Shown here: positions 50,944 to 59,802 of the stretch, piece by piece
How positions within the stretch are numbered: the first letter of the stretch is position 1
Layout: every line of letters begins with the position of its first letter
From: an uncultured Clostridia bacterium
GTDB taxonomy: Bacteria > Bacillota > Clostridia > Oscillospirales > Oscillospiraceae
Assembly: GCA_946628965.1 (NCBI GenBank)
Contig: CAMOXI010000001.1
Coordinates: 57,139 to 121,138, forward strand
DNA: 64,000 nt
Direction of reading: 5' to 3'
Program-made: the position numbers and the translations under genes
Notes under the pieces: model-generated
The model's database searches: none
What the model was told of the DNA's origin: nothing
Seen by the model: the letters and a program-made list of their open reading frames with translations, nothing else

Positions 50944-50961
50944 TAAAGCTATCGACCGGCA

Positions 50962-50986
50962 GTCGGAGAGGTCCTTCCTCTCCGAC
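50962..50986 (+). other. intercistronic hairpin between pgk and tpiA
   Basis: GTCGGAGAGG pairs with CCTCTCCGAC around a five-base loop. There is no T run, so it is more likely to set mRNA stability than to terminate. Confidence 0.5.
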
Positions 50987-51020
50987 CGCCGTCGCATCTA
51001 TAGATTGGAGATTGATATAT

Positions 51021-51794
51021 ATGAACAGAAAGTACCGTAAAACCGTTATCGCCGGCAACTGGAAGATGAACCAGCTGGCCTCCGGCATCAAGCCCTTCAT
51101 CGAAGAGCTGAAAGAGAACCTGCCCAAGCAGAAGAACTGCGACATCGTGCTCTGCACCCCCGCCGTCATGGTCCCCACTATGATCAAAGCCGGCAAGGAC
51201 GCCAAGGTCGCCGCCGGCGCCCAGGACGTGTCCAAGTACGAGAAAGGCGCCTACACCGGTGAGATCTCCGCCGATCAGCTGGCGGACATCGGCGCCAAGT
51301 ACTGCATCGTCGGCCACTCCGAGCGCCGCCAGTACCACGGCGAGGACGACATGCTCGTCAACGCCAAGGCCAAGGCTCTGCTCGCCAAGGGCATCATCCC
51401 CATCATCTGCGTGGGCGAGAGCCTGGAGCAGCGTGAGATGGACCTGACCATGGAGTACGTGGCCTACCAGGTCAAGGCCGCCCTCAGCGGCATCGACGCT
51501 ACCCAGCTGCGCCGCTGCATCATCGCCTACGAGCCCATCTGGGCCATCGGCACCGGCAAGACCGCCACTGCCGAGCAGGCGCAGGAAGTTTGCGAGGGCA
51601 TCCGTGCCGTTATCCGCAAGATCTACGGCGCCCGTCCCGCCCGTGCCGTCAGCATCCTCTACGGCGGCAGCATGAACGCCAAGAACGCGGCTGAGCTGCT
51701 GGCCCAGCCCGACATCGACGGCGGCCTCATCGGCGGCGCGTCCCTCAAGCCTGTGGACTTCGCGGCCATCGTCGCGGCCACCAACCAGGACTGA
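51021..51794 (+). CDS. tpiA: triosephosphate isomerase
   Basis: A 257-residue TIM-barrel enzyme interconverting dihydroxyacetone phosphate and glyceraldehyde 3-phosphate. GNWKMN (catalytic Lys), the catalytic His in VGHSERR, the loop AYEPIWAIGTGK (catalytic Glu) and the phosphate site YGGSMNAKN, then GGLIGGASL are all present. The ATG at 51021 with GGAG upstream is preferred over a TTG three codons earlier. Confidence 0.98.
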   Translation: MNRKYRKTVIAGNWKMNQLASGIKPFIEELKENLPKQKNCDIVLCTPAVMVPTMIKAGKDAKVAAGAQDVSKYEKGAYTGEISADQLADIGAKYCIVGHSERRQYHGEDDMLVNAKAKALLAKGIIPIICVGESLEQREMDLTMEYVAYQVKAALSGIDATQLRRCIIAYEPIWAIGTGKTATAEQAQEVCEGIRAVIRKIYGARPARAVSILYGGSMNAKNAAELLAQPDIDGGLIGGASLKPVDFAAIVAATNQD

Positions 51795-51811
51795 GTCTGA
51801 ATTAAGCGCAG

Positions 51812-51838
51812 GGGGATGTGAATCTCACATCCCCTTGT
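51812..51838 (+). terminator. terminator or attenuator between tpiA and gpmI
   Basis: GGGGATGTGA pairs with TCACATCCCC around ATC and is followed by TTGTTTTCC. gpmI may be partly read through it. Confidence 0.65.
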
Positions 51839-51885
51839 TTTCCATTATTAAGAATTGAGTTTTATCGGAAGGAAACAATTCTTTT

Positions 51886-53397
51886 ATGAAAAAAGCAGTA
51901 TTTATCATCATGGACGGCTATGGCCTGGCAGCGCCCACCGCGGGCAACGCCATCGCCCAGGCCAAGAAGCCCAATCTGGATAAGCTCTTTGCTGAATACC
52001 CCACCACCCAGCTGCAGGCCTCCGGCCTCTTCGTCGGCCTGCCCGACGGCCAGATGGGCAACTCCGAAGTCGGCCACACCAACATCGGCGCCGGCCGCGT
52101 GGTCTTCCAGATCCTGCCCAAGATCAGCCAGGAGATCGAGACCGGCAAGTTCTTTGAGAACAAGGTCTACATCAAGGCCATGGAAGACGCCAAGGCCAAC
52201 GGCAAGCCCCTGCACATCATGGGCCTGCTCTCCACCGGCGGCGTGCACAGCCACCTGAACCACATCTTCGGCATCCTGGATATGGCCAAGCAGAGAGGCG
52301 TGGAGAAGGTCTATGTCCACTGCTTCCTGGACGGGCGCGACGTGGCGCCCACCAGCGGCGCTGGCTTTGTCCGTGAGCTGAAGGAGAAGTGCGACGCGCT
52401 GGGCAATGCGCAGATCGCCACGATCCAGGGCCGCTTCTGGGGCATGGACCGCGACAAGCGCTGGGACCGCGTGGAGAAGGGCTACAACGCCATCGTCTGC
52501 GGCGAGGGCGTACAGGACCCCGATCCGGTGCACGCCGTGGAGGCCAGCTACGAGAAGGACGTGACGGACGAGTTCGTTGAGCCTACTGTTGTCTGCCCCG
52601 AGGGTGCCATCAACGAGGGCGACAGCGTCATCTTCATGAACTTCCGCCCCGACCGCGCCCGCGAGATGACCTGGGCCCTGAACCTGCCCGACTTTGCGGG
52701 ATTTGAGCGCAAGAAGACCGTCTACCCCCTGAGCTACGTCTGCACCGCCCAGTACGACGAGGCACTGACGCTGCCCATCGCCTATCCCCCCGAGGTGATC
52801 GAGAACACCCTGGGCGACCTGATCAGCGAGCACGGGCTCAAGCAGTTCCGCGTGGCCGAGACTGAGAAGTATGCCCATGTGACCTTCTTCTTCAACGGCG
52901 GCGTGGAGAAGCAGTGCGACGGCGAGGAGCGCTGCCTGGTGCCCTCTCCCAAGGAGTACGCCACCTATGACCTGGTGCCCCAGATGAGCGCCGAGAAGGT
53001 CTGCGACAAGGTGGTGGAGGCCATCGCCTCCGAGCAGTACGCCCTGATCGTCTGCAACTTCGCCAACTGCGACATGGTCGGCCACACCGGCGTTATGGAC
53101 GCCGCCATCAAGGCCGTCGAGACCGTGGACGCCTGCATGGGCCGCATCGTGGCCGAGATCGAGAAGCACGACGACATGGTGCTGCTCGTGACCGCAGACC
53201 ACGGCAATGCCGACTGCATGTTCGACGAGACCGGCAAGGTCAACACCGCCCACACCACGAACCCCGTGCCCTTCTGCGTCACCGTGAAGGGCGCCGCGCT
53301 CAAGCCCGGCAAGCTGGCTGACATCGCGCCCACCATCCTGCACGTGATGGGTCTGGAGCAGCCCGCCGCCATGACCGGCGAGAACCTGCTCAGCTGA
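51886..53397 (+). CDS. gpmI: 2,3-bisphosphoglycerate-independent phosphoglycerate mutase
   Basis: A 503-residue Mn-dependent enzyme converting 3-phosphoglycerate to 2-phosphoglycerate. The alkaline-phosphatase-superfamily metal residues are present (Asp10 in IIMDGYG, the late DHGNAD and HTTNPVP), and the phosphorylated Ser60 lies in QMGNSEVGHTNIG. HCFLDGRDVAPTSG and GRFWGMDRDKRWDR are substrate-binding segments. The length is typical. A perfect terminator follows. Confidence 0.98.
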   Translation: MKKAVFIIMDGYGLAAPTAGNAIAQAKKPNLDKLFAEYPTTQLQASGLFVGLPDGQMGNSEVGHTNIGAGRVVFQILPKISQEIETGKFFENKVYIKAMEDAKANGKPLHIMGLLSTGGVHSHLNHIFGILDMAKQRGVEKVYVHCFLDGRDVAPTSGAGFVRELKEKCDALGNAQIATIQGRFWGMDRDKRWDRVEKGYNAIVCGEGVQDPDPVHAVEASYEKDVTDEFVEPTVVCPEGAINEGDSVIFMNFRPDRAREMTWALNLPDFAGFERKKTVYPLSYVCTAQYDEALTLPIAYPPEVIENTLGDLISEHGLKQFRVAETEKYAHVTFFFNGGVEKQCDGEERCLVPSPKEYATYDLVPQMSAEKVCDKVVEAIASEQYALIVCNFANCDMVGHTGVMDAAIKAVETVDACMGRIVAEIEKHDDMVLLVTADHGNADCMFDETGKVNTAHTTNPVPFCVTVKGAALKPGKLADIAPTILHVMGLEQPAAMTGENLLS

Positions 53398-53410
53398 GAA
53401 GAAAAACAGA

Positions 53411-53445
53411 AAAATGGCTCTGACCAGGATGGTCAGAGCCATTTT
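53411..53445 (+). terminator. terminator of the glycolytic genes
   Basis: AAAATGGCTCTGACC pairs perfectly over 15 bp with GGTCAGAGCCATTTT around a five-base loop. Confidence 0.92.
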
Positions 53446-53470
53446 TGCGTTCTCCGTGCACAAGAACCGG

Positions 53471-53499
53471 TTGACTGGCTGAAGGTTATCTGCTATAGT
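53471..53499 (+). promoter_or_regulatory. promoter of the MFS leader transcript
   Basis: TTGACT (53471-53476), a 17-base spacer ending in TGC, and TATAGT (53494-53499). It is among the best promoters in the window, with a predicted start near 53506 and a 345-nt leader. Confidence 0.75.
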
Positions 53500-53533
53500 C
53501 GTTCTGCAATCATAAGAAAGGAGGCTGTCACCC

Positions 53534-53605
53534 ATGCGCTTTGCCCGATTTACTTCGAAAACGGAATATGGCGTGATGACCTCGGTTTCTGCGCTGTCGT
53601 TCTGA
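53534..53605 (+). CDS. 23-residue leader peptide of the MFS gene
   Basis: MRFARFTSKTEYGVMTSVSA plus LSF and a stop. It is preceded by a near-ideal AAAGGAGG ribosome binding site nine bases upstream of the ATG, which argues for real translation. The stop is 22 bases before the first terminator-like hairpin. No known leader peptide was recognised. The likely role is to let ribosome stalling control the hairpins downstream. Confidence 0.6.
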   Translation: MRFARFTSKTEYGVMTSVSALSF

Positions 53606-53627
53606 CAGGCATCCTTCCCTGGCGGAA

Positions 53628-53699
53628 CCGTGGCCGTTGGTCACGGCTTTTTTGCGCCTTTCGACGAAGCCGTGGCTGTCTGCCGCGGCTATCTTTTTG
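53628..53699 (+). promoter_or_regulatory. tandem terminator-like hairpins (attenuator) before the MFS gene
   Basis: Hairpin 1: CCGTGGCC/GGTCACGG (53628-53646) followed by CTTTTTTG. Hairpin 2: GCCGTGGC/GCCGCGGC (53669-53689) followed by TATCTTTTTG. The 3' strand of hairpin 1 (GTCACGGC) can instead pair with the 5' strand of hairpin 2 (GCCGTGGC), an antiterminator-like alternative. The rest of the leader to 53850 holds further dyads around GTTGA/TCAAC. Confidence 0.65.
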
Positions 53700-53850
53700 C
53701 CTCTGCCGCAGCTCAACGAGCGGTTGAATCTGAAGACTCAACGGAGCGGTGATTGCCTTCGTGTCGTTCAACTGCTATGTTGAGTCCGAGGCGTACGTCA
53801 AATTCGATCAAGATTTCGGAACACCAAACACCTTACAAGTGAGGTTTGCC

Positions 53851-55086
53851 ATGTCACTTTTTCAACAATACCGCGGCTTGCGGCGGGAAATATATATCCT
53901 GTCCTTCGGCAGGATGGTCACCAATCTGGGCAGCATGGTCTGGCCGGTCATGACCATGATCCTGAGCCAGAAGCTGGGCTTATCGGCCTCGGAGATCTCC
54001 TTTTACTTTGTCCTCTCCGGCCTCATCATGCTGCCCGCCAATCTCATCGGCGGCAGGCTGGCCGACCGCTTCAACAAAAAGTGGATGATCGTGGTCTGCG
54101 ACTGCGTCAGCATTGTTTGCTACTTCATTAGCGCGGCGATCCCGCTGGGGATGGGCACCATCTTCCTCTTCGTCTTCGCCGGCATTTTCCAGAGCGTGGA
54201 ATATCCCTCCTACGACGCGCTGTTTGCCGACCTCTCCATAACGAAGGACCGGGAGCGGGCCTTTTCCCTCAGCTATCTGGGCGGCAACCTGGGTCTCGTC
54301 CTCTCGCCGACCATCGCGGGGCTGCTCTTCAAGAACTACCTCTGGCTCAGCTTTCTCATCAGCGGCGTCTCCATCGCCCTCTCGACGGTTTTGATCGCCC
54401 TCCTTGTCAAGGACGTGACGCCAGTGGAGGATCACAGCGAGGAGGCCGCCTACCAGGTGAAGCAGGAGAATACCGGCGTCTTTGCGATTTTCCGGAAGAA
54501 TCCGCTGCTGATCCTCTATCTCCTCTGCGGTACGCTGTACTCTGCCGCCTACGGGCAGTATAACTTCATCATGCCGCTGGACATGGCCGCCGTCCACGGC
54601 GACGCCGGTGCCGTCATCTTCGGCACGGTGTCGAGCCTCAACTGCATCACGGTGGTCATTTTCACGCCGCTGATCACGAAGCTCTTCGCCGGTATGCGCG
54701 ATACGGGGAAGCTGCTCACAGGCAGATTCCTGGTCTTCGCGGGCTATCTGGCTTTCCTCCTGCTGCTGGGCTTCATCCCGGGCTATTATCTGGCCATGCT
54801 GATCTTCACCTGGGGCGAGATCTTTGACGTGCTCTCCTCCGGGCCCTATGTCTCGACCCGCATCCCGGCCAGCCACCGCGGGCGCATCAACGGCCTCATG
54901 AGCGTGGCCTACGCGGCGGTGACGGGCAGCATCAATCTTTTCATCGGCCAGCTCTATGACCGCGCCGGCTCCGTCTGGACCTGGGCGGTGATCCTCGGCG
55001 TGACGCTGCTCTCCGCCGGGGCGGCGATCGCCCTGAAGGCGCTGGACAGAAAAGCCTACCCGAAGCTGTATCAATCACAGAACTAA
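53851..55086 (+). CDS. MFS transporter, probable drug exporter under leader control
   Basis: A 411-residue major facilitator with about twelve helices. ATG 53851 has GTGAGG six bases upstream; the frame before it runs through the leader. The loop GGRLADRFNKKW after helix 2 is the conserved G-x3-D-R-x-x-K pattern, and SYLGGNLGLVLSPTIAGLL is the helix 5 motif found in drug:H+ antiporters. RIPASHRGRINGL is in the central C-terminal loop. The closest recognisable types are the 12-helix DHA1/MDR exporters. A 345-nt leader with a peptide ORF and tandem terminators suggests induction by something that stalls ribosomes. Substrate not known. Confidence 0.8.
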   Translation: MSLFQQYRGLRREIYILSFGRMVTNLGSMVWPVMTMILSQKLGLSASEISFYFVLSGLIMLPANLIGGRLADRFNKKWMIVVCDCVSIVCYFISAAIPLGMGTIFLFVFAGIFQSVEYPSYDALFADLSITKDRERAFSLSYLGGNLGLVLSPTIAGLLFKNYLWLSFLISGVSIALSTVLIALLVKDVTPVEDHSEEAAYQVKQENTGVFAIFRKNPLLILYLLCGTLYSAAYGQYNFIMPLDMAAVHGDAGAVIFGTVSSLNCITVVIFTPLITKLFAGMRDTGKLLTGRFLVFAGYLAFLLLLGFIPGYYLAMLIFTWGEIFDVLSSGPYVSTRIPASHRGRINGLMSVAYAAVTGSINLFIGQLYDRAGSVWTWAVILGVTLLSAGAAIALKALDRKAYPKLYQSQN

Positions 55087-55097
55087 GCTCTGCCATC

Positions 55098-55318
55098 ACG
55101 GACCTGCCTGCTCGGGCAGGTCCGTTCAGAATGTAGACAAAGCTCGTTCCTGTCATCCTGAGCGTAGCGCAGCGGAGTCGAAGGATCTCAAAAAGTTCGT
55201 TTTCTGAACGGGAAATGAGATCCTTCGTCGCTTCGCTCCTCAGGATGACAGTTCTGTTTTTGCTTGTGCAGGCTTTGTACACATTGCACGGACCTGCCTG
55301 CTCGGGCAGGTCCGTTTT
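55098..55318. repeat. 220-bp nested palindromic element with two identical end hairpins
   Basis: An identical terminator hairpin, ACGGACCTGCC...GGCAGGTCCGT, stands at 55098-55125 and 55288-55315. Inside, AATGTAGACAAAGC is mirrored by GCTTTGTACACATT (two mismatches). Further in, TGTCATCCTGAG...GAAGGATCTCA (55151-55190) is mirrored by TGAGATCCTTC...CTCAGGATGACA (55216-55250). It has no coding capacity. The remaining gap to 55456 shows nothing else. Confidence 0.65.
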
Positions 55319-55456
55319 GATACTTCTGCGCATTCTGCATGATGCATAGAGTGGCAGGGGAGGGGCTGCGCTGGAGAAAAGCCGGCCCGCTCCCATTCAT
55401 GAACAGATTGTTACAAACTTATCTATATAAAATGCCCCAAAAACCGGAAATTCGGG

Positions 55457-55486
55457 TAGACACGATACGACAAATTGTGTTAAACT
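55457..55486 (+). promoter_or_regulatory. promoter of the rnf operon
   Basis: TAGACA (55457-55462), an 18-base spacer and TAAACT (55481-55486) with an extended TGT. It gives a start near 55493, about 50 nt before rnfC. Confidence 0.55.
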
Positions 55487-55543
55487 CTACGGTAGGTAAT
55501 TTTGTCCCCGCGATAACGTCAATACAAGTATGAGGTGAAGCTT

Positions 55544-56893
55544 ATGTCCCAAACGTTTATTGGCGGCGTGCACCCCGATTACATGAAGGCACCGCAGATT
55601 CCGGTGACCGTCATCACACCGCCCGCGCAAGTGGTCATCCCCATGGCCCAGCATATAGGCGCACCCTGCCAGCCCCTGGTGAAGAAGGGTGACCATGTGA
55701 AAATGGGCCAGAAGATCGGCGAAAACCCGGCGCCCGTCTCCGCCCCGGTCCACGCCTCCGTCTCCGGTACGGTCGTGGCGGTGGAGCCCCGGCCCCATCC
55801 CCTGGGCGACATGATCATGTCCGTCGTCATCGAGAACGACTACAAGGATGAGCCCGAATTCATGGAGCCTCTCACGGAAGCCGAGCGCAGAGATCCCGAC
55901 GCGATCCTGCGCCGCATCCGGGAAGCCGGCGTCGTCGGCATGGGCGGCGCCATGTTCCCGACCGCCTTTAAGATCCGCGGCGGCATCGGCAAGGTGGACA
56001 AGCTGGTCATCAACGGCGCCGAGTGCGAGCCCTATCTGAACGGCGACCATCTGACCATGCTGAACTTCCCCGAGCAGCTTCTCAAGGGCATCGAGCTGGT
56101 GCGCATCGCCAGCGGCGTCGAGAAGGCCTATTACGGCATCGAGGAGAACAAGCAGGACGCCATTGATCTTCTGAACTCTCTGGATCCCGCCAAGTACGGG
56201 ATTGAGATCGTGCCCGAGAAGGTCAAGTACCCCCAGGGCGCTGAGAAGATGCAGGTCTACGCGGTCACCGGCCGCTCCGTTAAGCCCGGCGGGCTCCCCT
56301 CCGGCGTGGGCGCGAACGTGGTCTCCACCCGCACCTGCTACGCGATCTACCAGGCCTGCTACGAGGGCAAGCCCGTGATCGAGCGCATCGTCTCCGTCGG
56401 CGGCAGCGCGCTGGCCGCCCCGGTGAACGCCCTGACGAGAGTGGGAACCCCCTTCAGCTATCTCGCCGAGCAGTGCGGCGGCTTCGTCAAGACCCCGCGC
56501 AAGATCGTGCTGGGCGGCCCGATGATGGGCATCTGCGCCACCAGCTTTGACGCGCCGAATATCAAGGGCACCGCCGGCGTCCTGTTCTTCACCGAGGACG
56601 AGGACAAGCATGAGGAGGAGCCCCACTGCATCCGCTGCGGCAAGTGCATCCAGGTGTGTCCCATGCGCCTCGAGCCCGTGTTCATGTATATGTACTACAG
56701 CAAGGGCGATTTCGAGAACATGGAGAAGTACCATGTGAACGACTGCTTTGAGTGCGGCAGCTGCGCCTTCAACTGCCCGGCCCGCATGCCGCTGACCCAC
56801 GCCTTCAAGACCGCGAAGCTGATGTTCCAGGCCAAGGCCGCCAAGGAAAAGGCCGCCGCCGAGGCCGCAGCAGCAAAGGAGGCCAAGAAATGA
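55544..56893 (+). CDS. rnfC: Rnf complex subunit RnfC
   Basis: A 449-residue peripheral subunit of the Rnf ferredoxin:NAD+ oxidoreductase, which couples electron flow to Na+ or H+ pumping. It has the NADH/FMN-binding region (GVVGMGGAMFPTAFK, then INGAECEPYL) and two [4Fe-4S] motifs near the end, CIRCGKCIQVCP and CFECGSCAFNCP. The last about 30 residues are Ala/Lys-rich. ATG 55544 with GAGGTG six bases upstream is preferred over GTG 55535. Its stop overlaps rnfD by four bases. Confidence 0.96.
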   Translation: MSQTFIGGVHPDYMKAPQIPVTVITPPAQVVIPMAQHIGAPCQPLVKKGDHVKMGQKIGENPAPVSAPVHASVSGTVVAVEPRPHPLGDMIMSVVIENDYKDEPEFMEPLTEAERRDPDAILRRIREAGVVGMGGAMFPTAFKIRGGIGKVDKLVINGAECEPYLNGDHLTMLNFPEQLLKGIELVRIASGVEKAYYGIEENKQDAIDLLNSLDPAKYGIEIVPEKVKYPQGAEKMQVYAVTGRSVKPGGLPSGVGANVVSTRTCYAIYQACYEGKPVIERIVSVGGSALAAPVNALTRVGTPFSYLAEQCGGFVKTPRKIVLGGPMMGICATSFDAPNIKGTAGVLFFTEDEDKHEEEPHCIRCGKCIQVCPMRLEPVFMYMYYSKGDFENMEKYHVNDCFECGSCAFNCPARMPLTHAFKTAKLMFQAKAAKEKAAAEAAAAKEAKK

Positions 56894-57927
56894 ACGAGAA
56901 GAAAGAAAGAATCATCCTGGACGTTGCGTATCAGCCCCAGGTGCGTACCGAGGTCAATACCCAACGCATCATGCTGGACGTGCTGATCGCCCTGCTGCCT
57001 GCCGTGTGCGTTGCCGTGTACCAGTTCGGCTTCCACGCCCTGCTGGTGATGGCGACCTCCGTGGCCTCCGCTGTGTTCTTTGAGTGGGGCTACCGCAAGT
57101 TCACGAAGAAGACCGCCAGTATCGACGATCTCTCCGCCGTGGTCACCGGCCTTCTGCTGGCCCTGACCATGCCGGCCAACTGCCCCGCCTGGATCCCCGT
57201 CGTCGGCACCTTCTTCGCCATCGTTGTGGTCAAGCAGCTCTACGGCGGCATCGGCAAGAACTTCCTGAACCCCGCCCTGGCAGGCCGCGCCTTCCTGCTG
57301 GCCTCCTACTCCACCGCGCTGAGCGGCAGCTACCTGGTGCCCCGCGGCCTGAAGAACGCGGTGGACGCCGTGACCATGGCCACCCCGCTGAGCGTGCTGT
57401 ACGGCGAGGGCTCCATGCCCGCCATCTACACCATCAAGTCCATGTTCCTGGGCAACATGCCCGGCGCTCTGGGCGAGATCAGCACGCTGGCGCTGCTGAT
57501 CGGCGGTGTGTACCTTCTCTGCCGCAAGGTTATCACCTGGCACATTCCCGCCTCCTTCCTCGGCACCGTCTTCCTCCTGAGCCTGATCTTCGGCGGCGGC
57601 GGTCACCTGGGCAAGGGCGAGTATGCGATCTATACGCTGCTCTCCGGCGGCCTGATGCTCTCCGCCACCTTCATGGCGACCGACTATGCCACCAGCCCCG
57701 TCACCCTGAAGGGCCAGCTCCTCTACGGCTTCGGCTGCGGCGTCCTCACTGTGCTGATCCGCAAGTTCGGTGCCTACCCCGAAGGCGCGACCTACGCCAT
57801 CCTGATCATGAACCTCTGCTCCTGGGCCATTGACAAGGCCTTCCACCGTCACCAGTTCGGCGTCACCAAGGAGGACATCGAGGCCCAGAAGGCCGCGAAG
57901 AAGGCTGCAAAGGAGGCTGCGAAATGA
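56890..57927 (+). CDS. rnfD: Rnf complex subunit RnfD
   Basis: A 345-residue membrane subunit with about nine or ten helices. VDAVTMATPLSVL (about residues 157-169) holds the threonine to which FMN is covalently bound through phosphate in this family. GGIGKNFLNPALAGRAFL and TDYATSPVTLKG are conserved family segments. A Lys/Ala-rich tail ends the protein. The start ATGA overlaps the rnfC stop, and the stop overlaps rnfG the same way. Confidence 0.96.
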   Translation: MNEKKERIILDVAYQPQVRTEVNTQRIMLDVLIALLPAVCVAVYQFGFHALLVMATSVASAVFFEWGYRKFTKKTASIDDLSAVVTGLLLALTMPANCPAWIPVVGTFFAIVVVKQLYGGIGKNFLNPALAGRAFLLASYSTALSGSYLVPRGLKNAVDAVTMATPLSVLYGEGSMPAIYTIKSMFLGNMPGALGEISTLALLIGGVYLLCRKVITWHIPASFLGTVFLLSLIFGGGGHLGKGEYAIYTLLSGGLMLSATFMATDYATSPVTLKGQLLYGFGCGVLTVLIRKFGAYPEGATYAILIMNLCSWAIDKAFHRHQFGVTKEDIEAQKAAKKAAKEAAK

Positions 57928-58478
57928 ACAGCGATACGAAAAAGATCCTGAAGCTCACCTTCATTCTGTTCCTGATCTGCGCCATCACCGCGGGCATCCT
58001 GGGCGTCGTCAACGAAGTCACCAAGGACCGCATCTACATGCAGAAGAATGCCAAGACCATCGAAGCCTACTCCGTCGTCCTCGCCTCCGACCGCTATGAC
58101 GAGGTCGAGTTCGACAAGGCCGCCTTCCCCACGGTGGACGTGGTCAGCAAGGCGGACAACGGCGCGGGCTATGTGGTCCAGTCCACCTTCTCCGGCGCAC
58201 AGGGCAGCATCACCATGGTCGTCGGTGTGGACAATGACTACAAGTGCACCGGCATCTCCATCATTGAGCATTCCGAGACCTCCGGCCTGGGCGCGAACGC
58301 GGCCAGCACGGCCGAGGTCGGCGTGAAGTTCCGCGAGCAGTTCGTTGGCCAGGGTGAGGACATCGCCCTCTCCAAGGCCGGCGGCAGCATCGAGGCCCTG
58401 ACTGGCGCGACCATCACGTCCAACGCCGTCACCGAGGCGACCGCGACCAGCATCGCCGTCGTCAAATCTCTGGGTTAA
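57924..58478 (+). CDS. rnfG: Rnf complex subunit RnfG
   Basis: A 184-residue subunit with one N-terminal transmembrane helix (about residues 8-30) and an outside FMN-binding domain. The covalent FMN site is S/TGAT-S/T: EALTGATITSNAV near residue 163. EHSETSGLGANA is the other conserved flavin segment. It is coupled to rnfD by a four-base overlap. Confidence 0.96.
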   Translation: MNSDTKKILKLTFILFLICAITAGILGVVNEVTKDRIYMQKNAKTIEAYSVVLASDRYDEVEFDKAAFPTVDVVSKADNGAGYVVQSTFSGAQGSITMVVGVDNDYKCTGISIIEHSETSGLGANAASTAEVGVKFREQFVGQGEDIALSKAGGSIEALTGATITSNAVTEATATSIAVVKSLG

Positions 58479-58492
58479 GGAGGAAGGCTTAG

Positions 58493-59203
58493 ATGAATAT
58501 CAAGAAACAGTTTCAAGAAGGCCTGATCACCAATAACCCCGTTCTGGTTCAGCAGATCGGTATGTGCGCCACCATGGCCATCACCACCACGCTCTTCAAC
58601 GGCGTGGGCATGGGTCTGTCGGTGCTCATTATCCTCACCTGCTGCAACGTGGTGGTCTCCGCCATCCGCAAGATCATTCCCGATGAGATCCGCCTGGCCA
58701 TCTTCGTGGTCGTCATCGCGGGCTTCGTCACCATCGTGGACCTGCTGCTGCAGGCCTATATCCCCGCATTGAGCGCGGCGCTGGGCGTCTTCATCCCGCT
58801 GATCGTCGTCAACTGCATCATCATCGGCCGCGCGGAGGCCTTCTGCCAGAAGAACACCGTCTCCGCCAGCTTCTTTGACGGCATCTTCCAGGGCCTGGGC
58901 TACACCTGTGTGCTGATCCTGATGTGCGTGTTCCGTGAGTTCGTGGGCTCCGGCCGTTTCGGCGGCGGCCTGATCGACATCACCAACGGCTTCCGCTTCA
59001 CGCTGGACGGCACCGGCAGCGGCATCCAGATCTTCCCGTCTGAGTACGGCGCCGGCATCATGAACCTGCCCTTTGGCGGCTTCATCACCCTGGGCCTCCT
59101 GATCGCCGTGATGCAGTACGCCCTCAAGAAGAGCGCGAAGAAGAAAGCCCTGGCGGAGCGTGCCGCTGCGGAGGCTGCTGCCGATAAGGAGGAGGACGAA
59201 TAA
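58493..59203 (+). CDS. rnfE: Rnf complex subunit RnfE
   Basis: A 236-residue integral membrane subunit with about six helices, homologous to RnfA and NqrD. It has the Cys-containing half-motifs LTCCNVVVSAIRK and VVNCIIIGRAEAF that sit opposite each other in the membrane and bind a shared [2Fe-2S] centre with RnfA in recent structures of relatives. AAGGAGGAAG precedes the start. Its stop and the rnfA start share one base (TAATG). Confidence 0.96.
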   Translation: MNIKKQFQEGLITNNPVLVQQIGMCATMAITTTLFNGVGMGLSVLIILTCCNVVVSAIRKIIPDEIRLAIFVVVIAGFVTIVDLLLQAYIPALSAALGVFIPLIVVNCIIIGRAEAFCQKNTVSASFFDGIFQGLGYTCVLILMCVFREFVGSGRFGGGLIDITNGFRFTLDGTGSGIQIFPSEYGAGIMNLPFGGFITLGLLIAVMQYALKKSAKKKALAERAAAEAAADKEEDE

Positions 59204-59787
59204 TGCTTACCAATATTCTTGCCATCTCTCTGGGCGCCATTCTGACCAACAACTTTATCTTCTCCCAGTTCCTGGGCTGCTGCCCCTTCCTGGGCTGCTC
59301 CAGCAAGGTGGACACCGCGGCCGGCATGGGCCTCGCCGTCGTGTTCGTCATGGGTCTGGCCTCCGCCATCTGCTGGGTCATCGACACCTACATTCTGATC
59401 CCCCTGGGCCTGGCCTTCCTGGAGACCCTGGCCTTCATCCTGGTCATCGCCTCTCTGGTGCAGTTCGTGGAGATGTTCCTCAAAAAGTCCGTCCCCTCCC
59501 TGTACTCCGCCCTGGGCATCTACCTGCCCCTGATCACCACCAACTGCGCGGTGCTGGGCGTGGTGTTGCTGAACGTGCAGAACAACTACAACTTCATCGA
59601 GTCCGTGGTCTACGGCGTCACCGGCGGCCTGGGCTTCATGCTGGCCATCGTGCTCTTCGCCTCCGTGCGTGAGCGCATCGAGTTTGCCGACTATCCCGAG
59701 TGCTTTGAGGGCTTTTCCATCTGCCTGATCTCCGCCGGCCTGGTCGCTCTGGCCTTCATGGGCTTCAGCGGCATGAAGATCTTTTAA
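59203..59787 (+). CDS. rnfA: Rnf complex subunit RnfA
   Basis: A 194-residue integral membrane subunit with about six helices, paired with RnfE. It carries the characteristic FLGCCPFLGCSSK near residue 24 and LITTNCAVLGVVLLN near residue 108, containing the cysteines for the intramembrane iron-sulfur centre. SVRERIEFADYPECFEG is a conserved cytoplasmic loop. Confidence 0.96.
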   Translation: MLTNILAISLGAILTNNFIFSQFLGCCPFLGCSSKVDTAAGMGLAVVFVMGLASAICWVIDTYILIPLGLAFLETLAFILVIASLVQFVEMFLKKSVPSLYSALGIYLPLITTNCAVLGVVLLNVQNNYNFIESVVYGVTGGLGFMLAIVLFASVRERIEFADYPECFEGFSICLISAGLVALAFMGFSGMKIF

Positions 59788-59802
59788 GGAGGGAAGGGAA
59801 TT

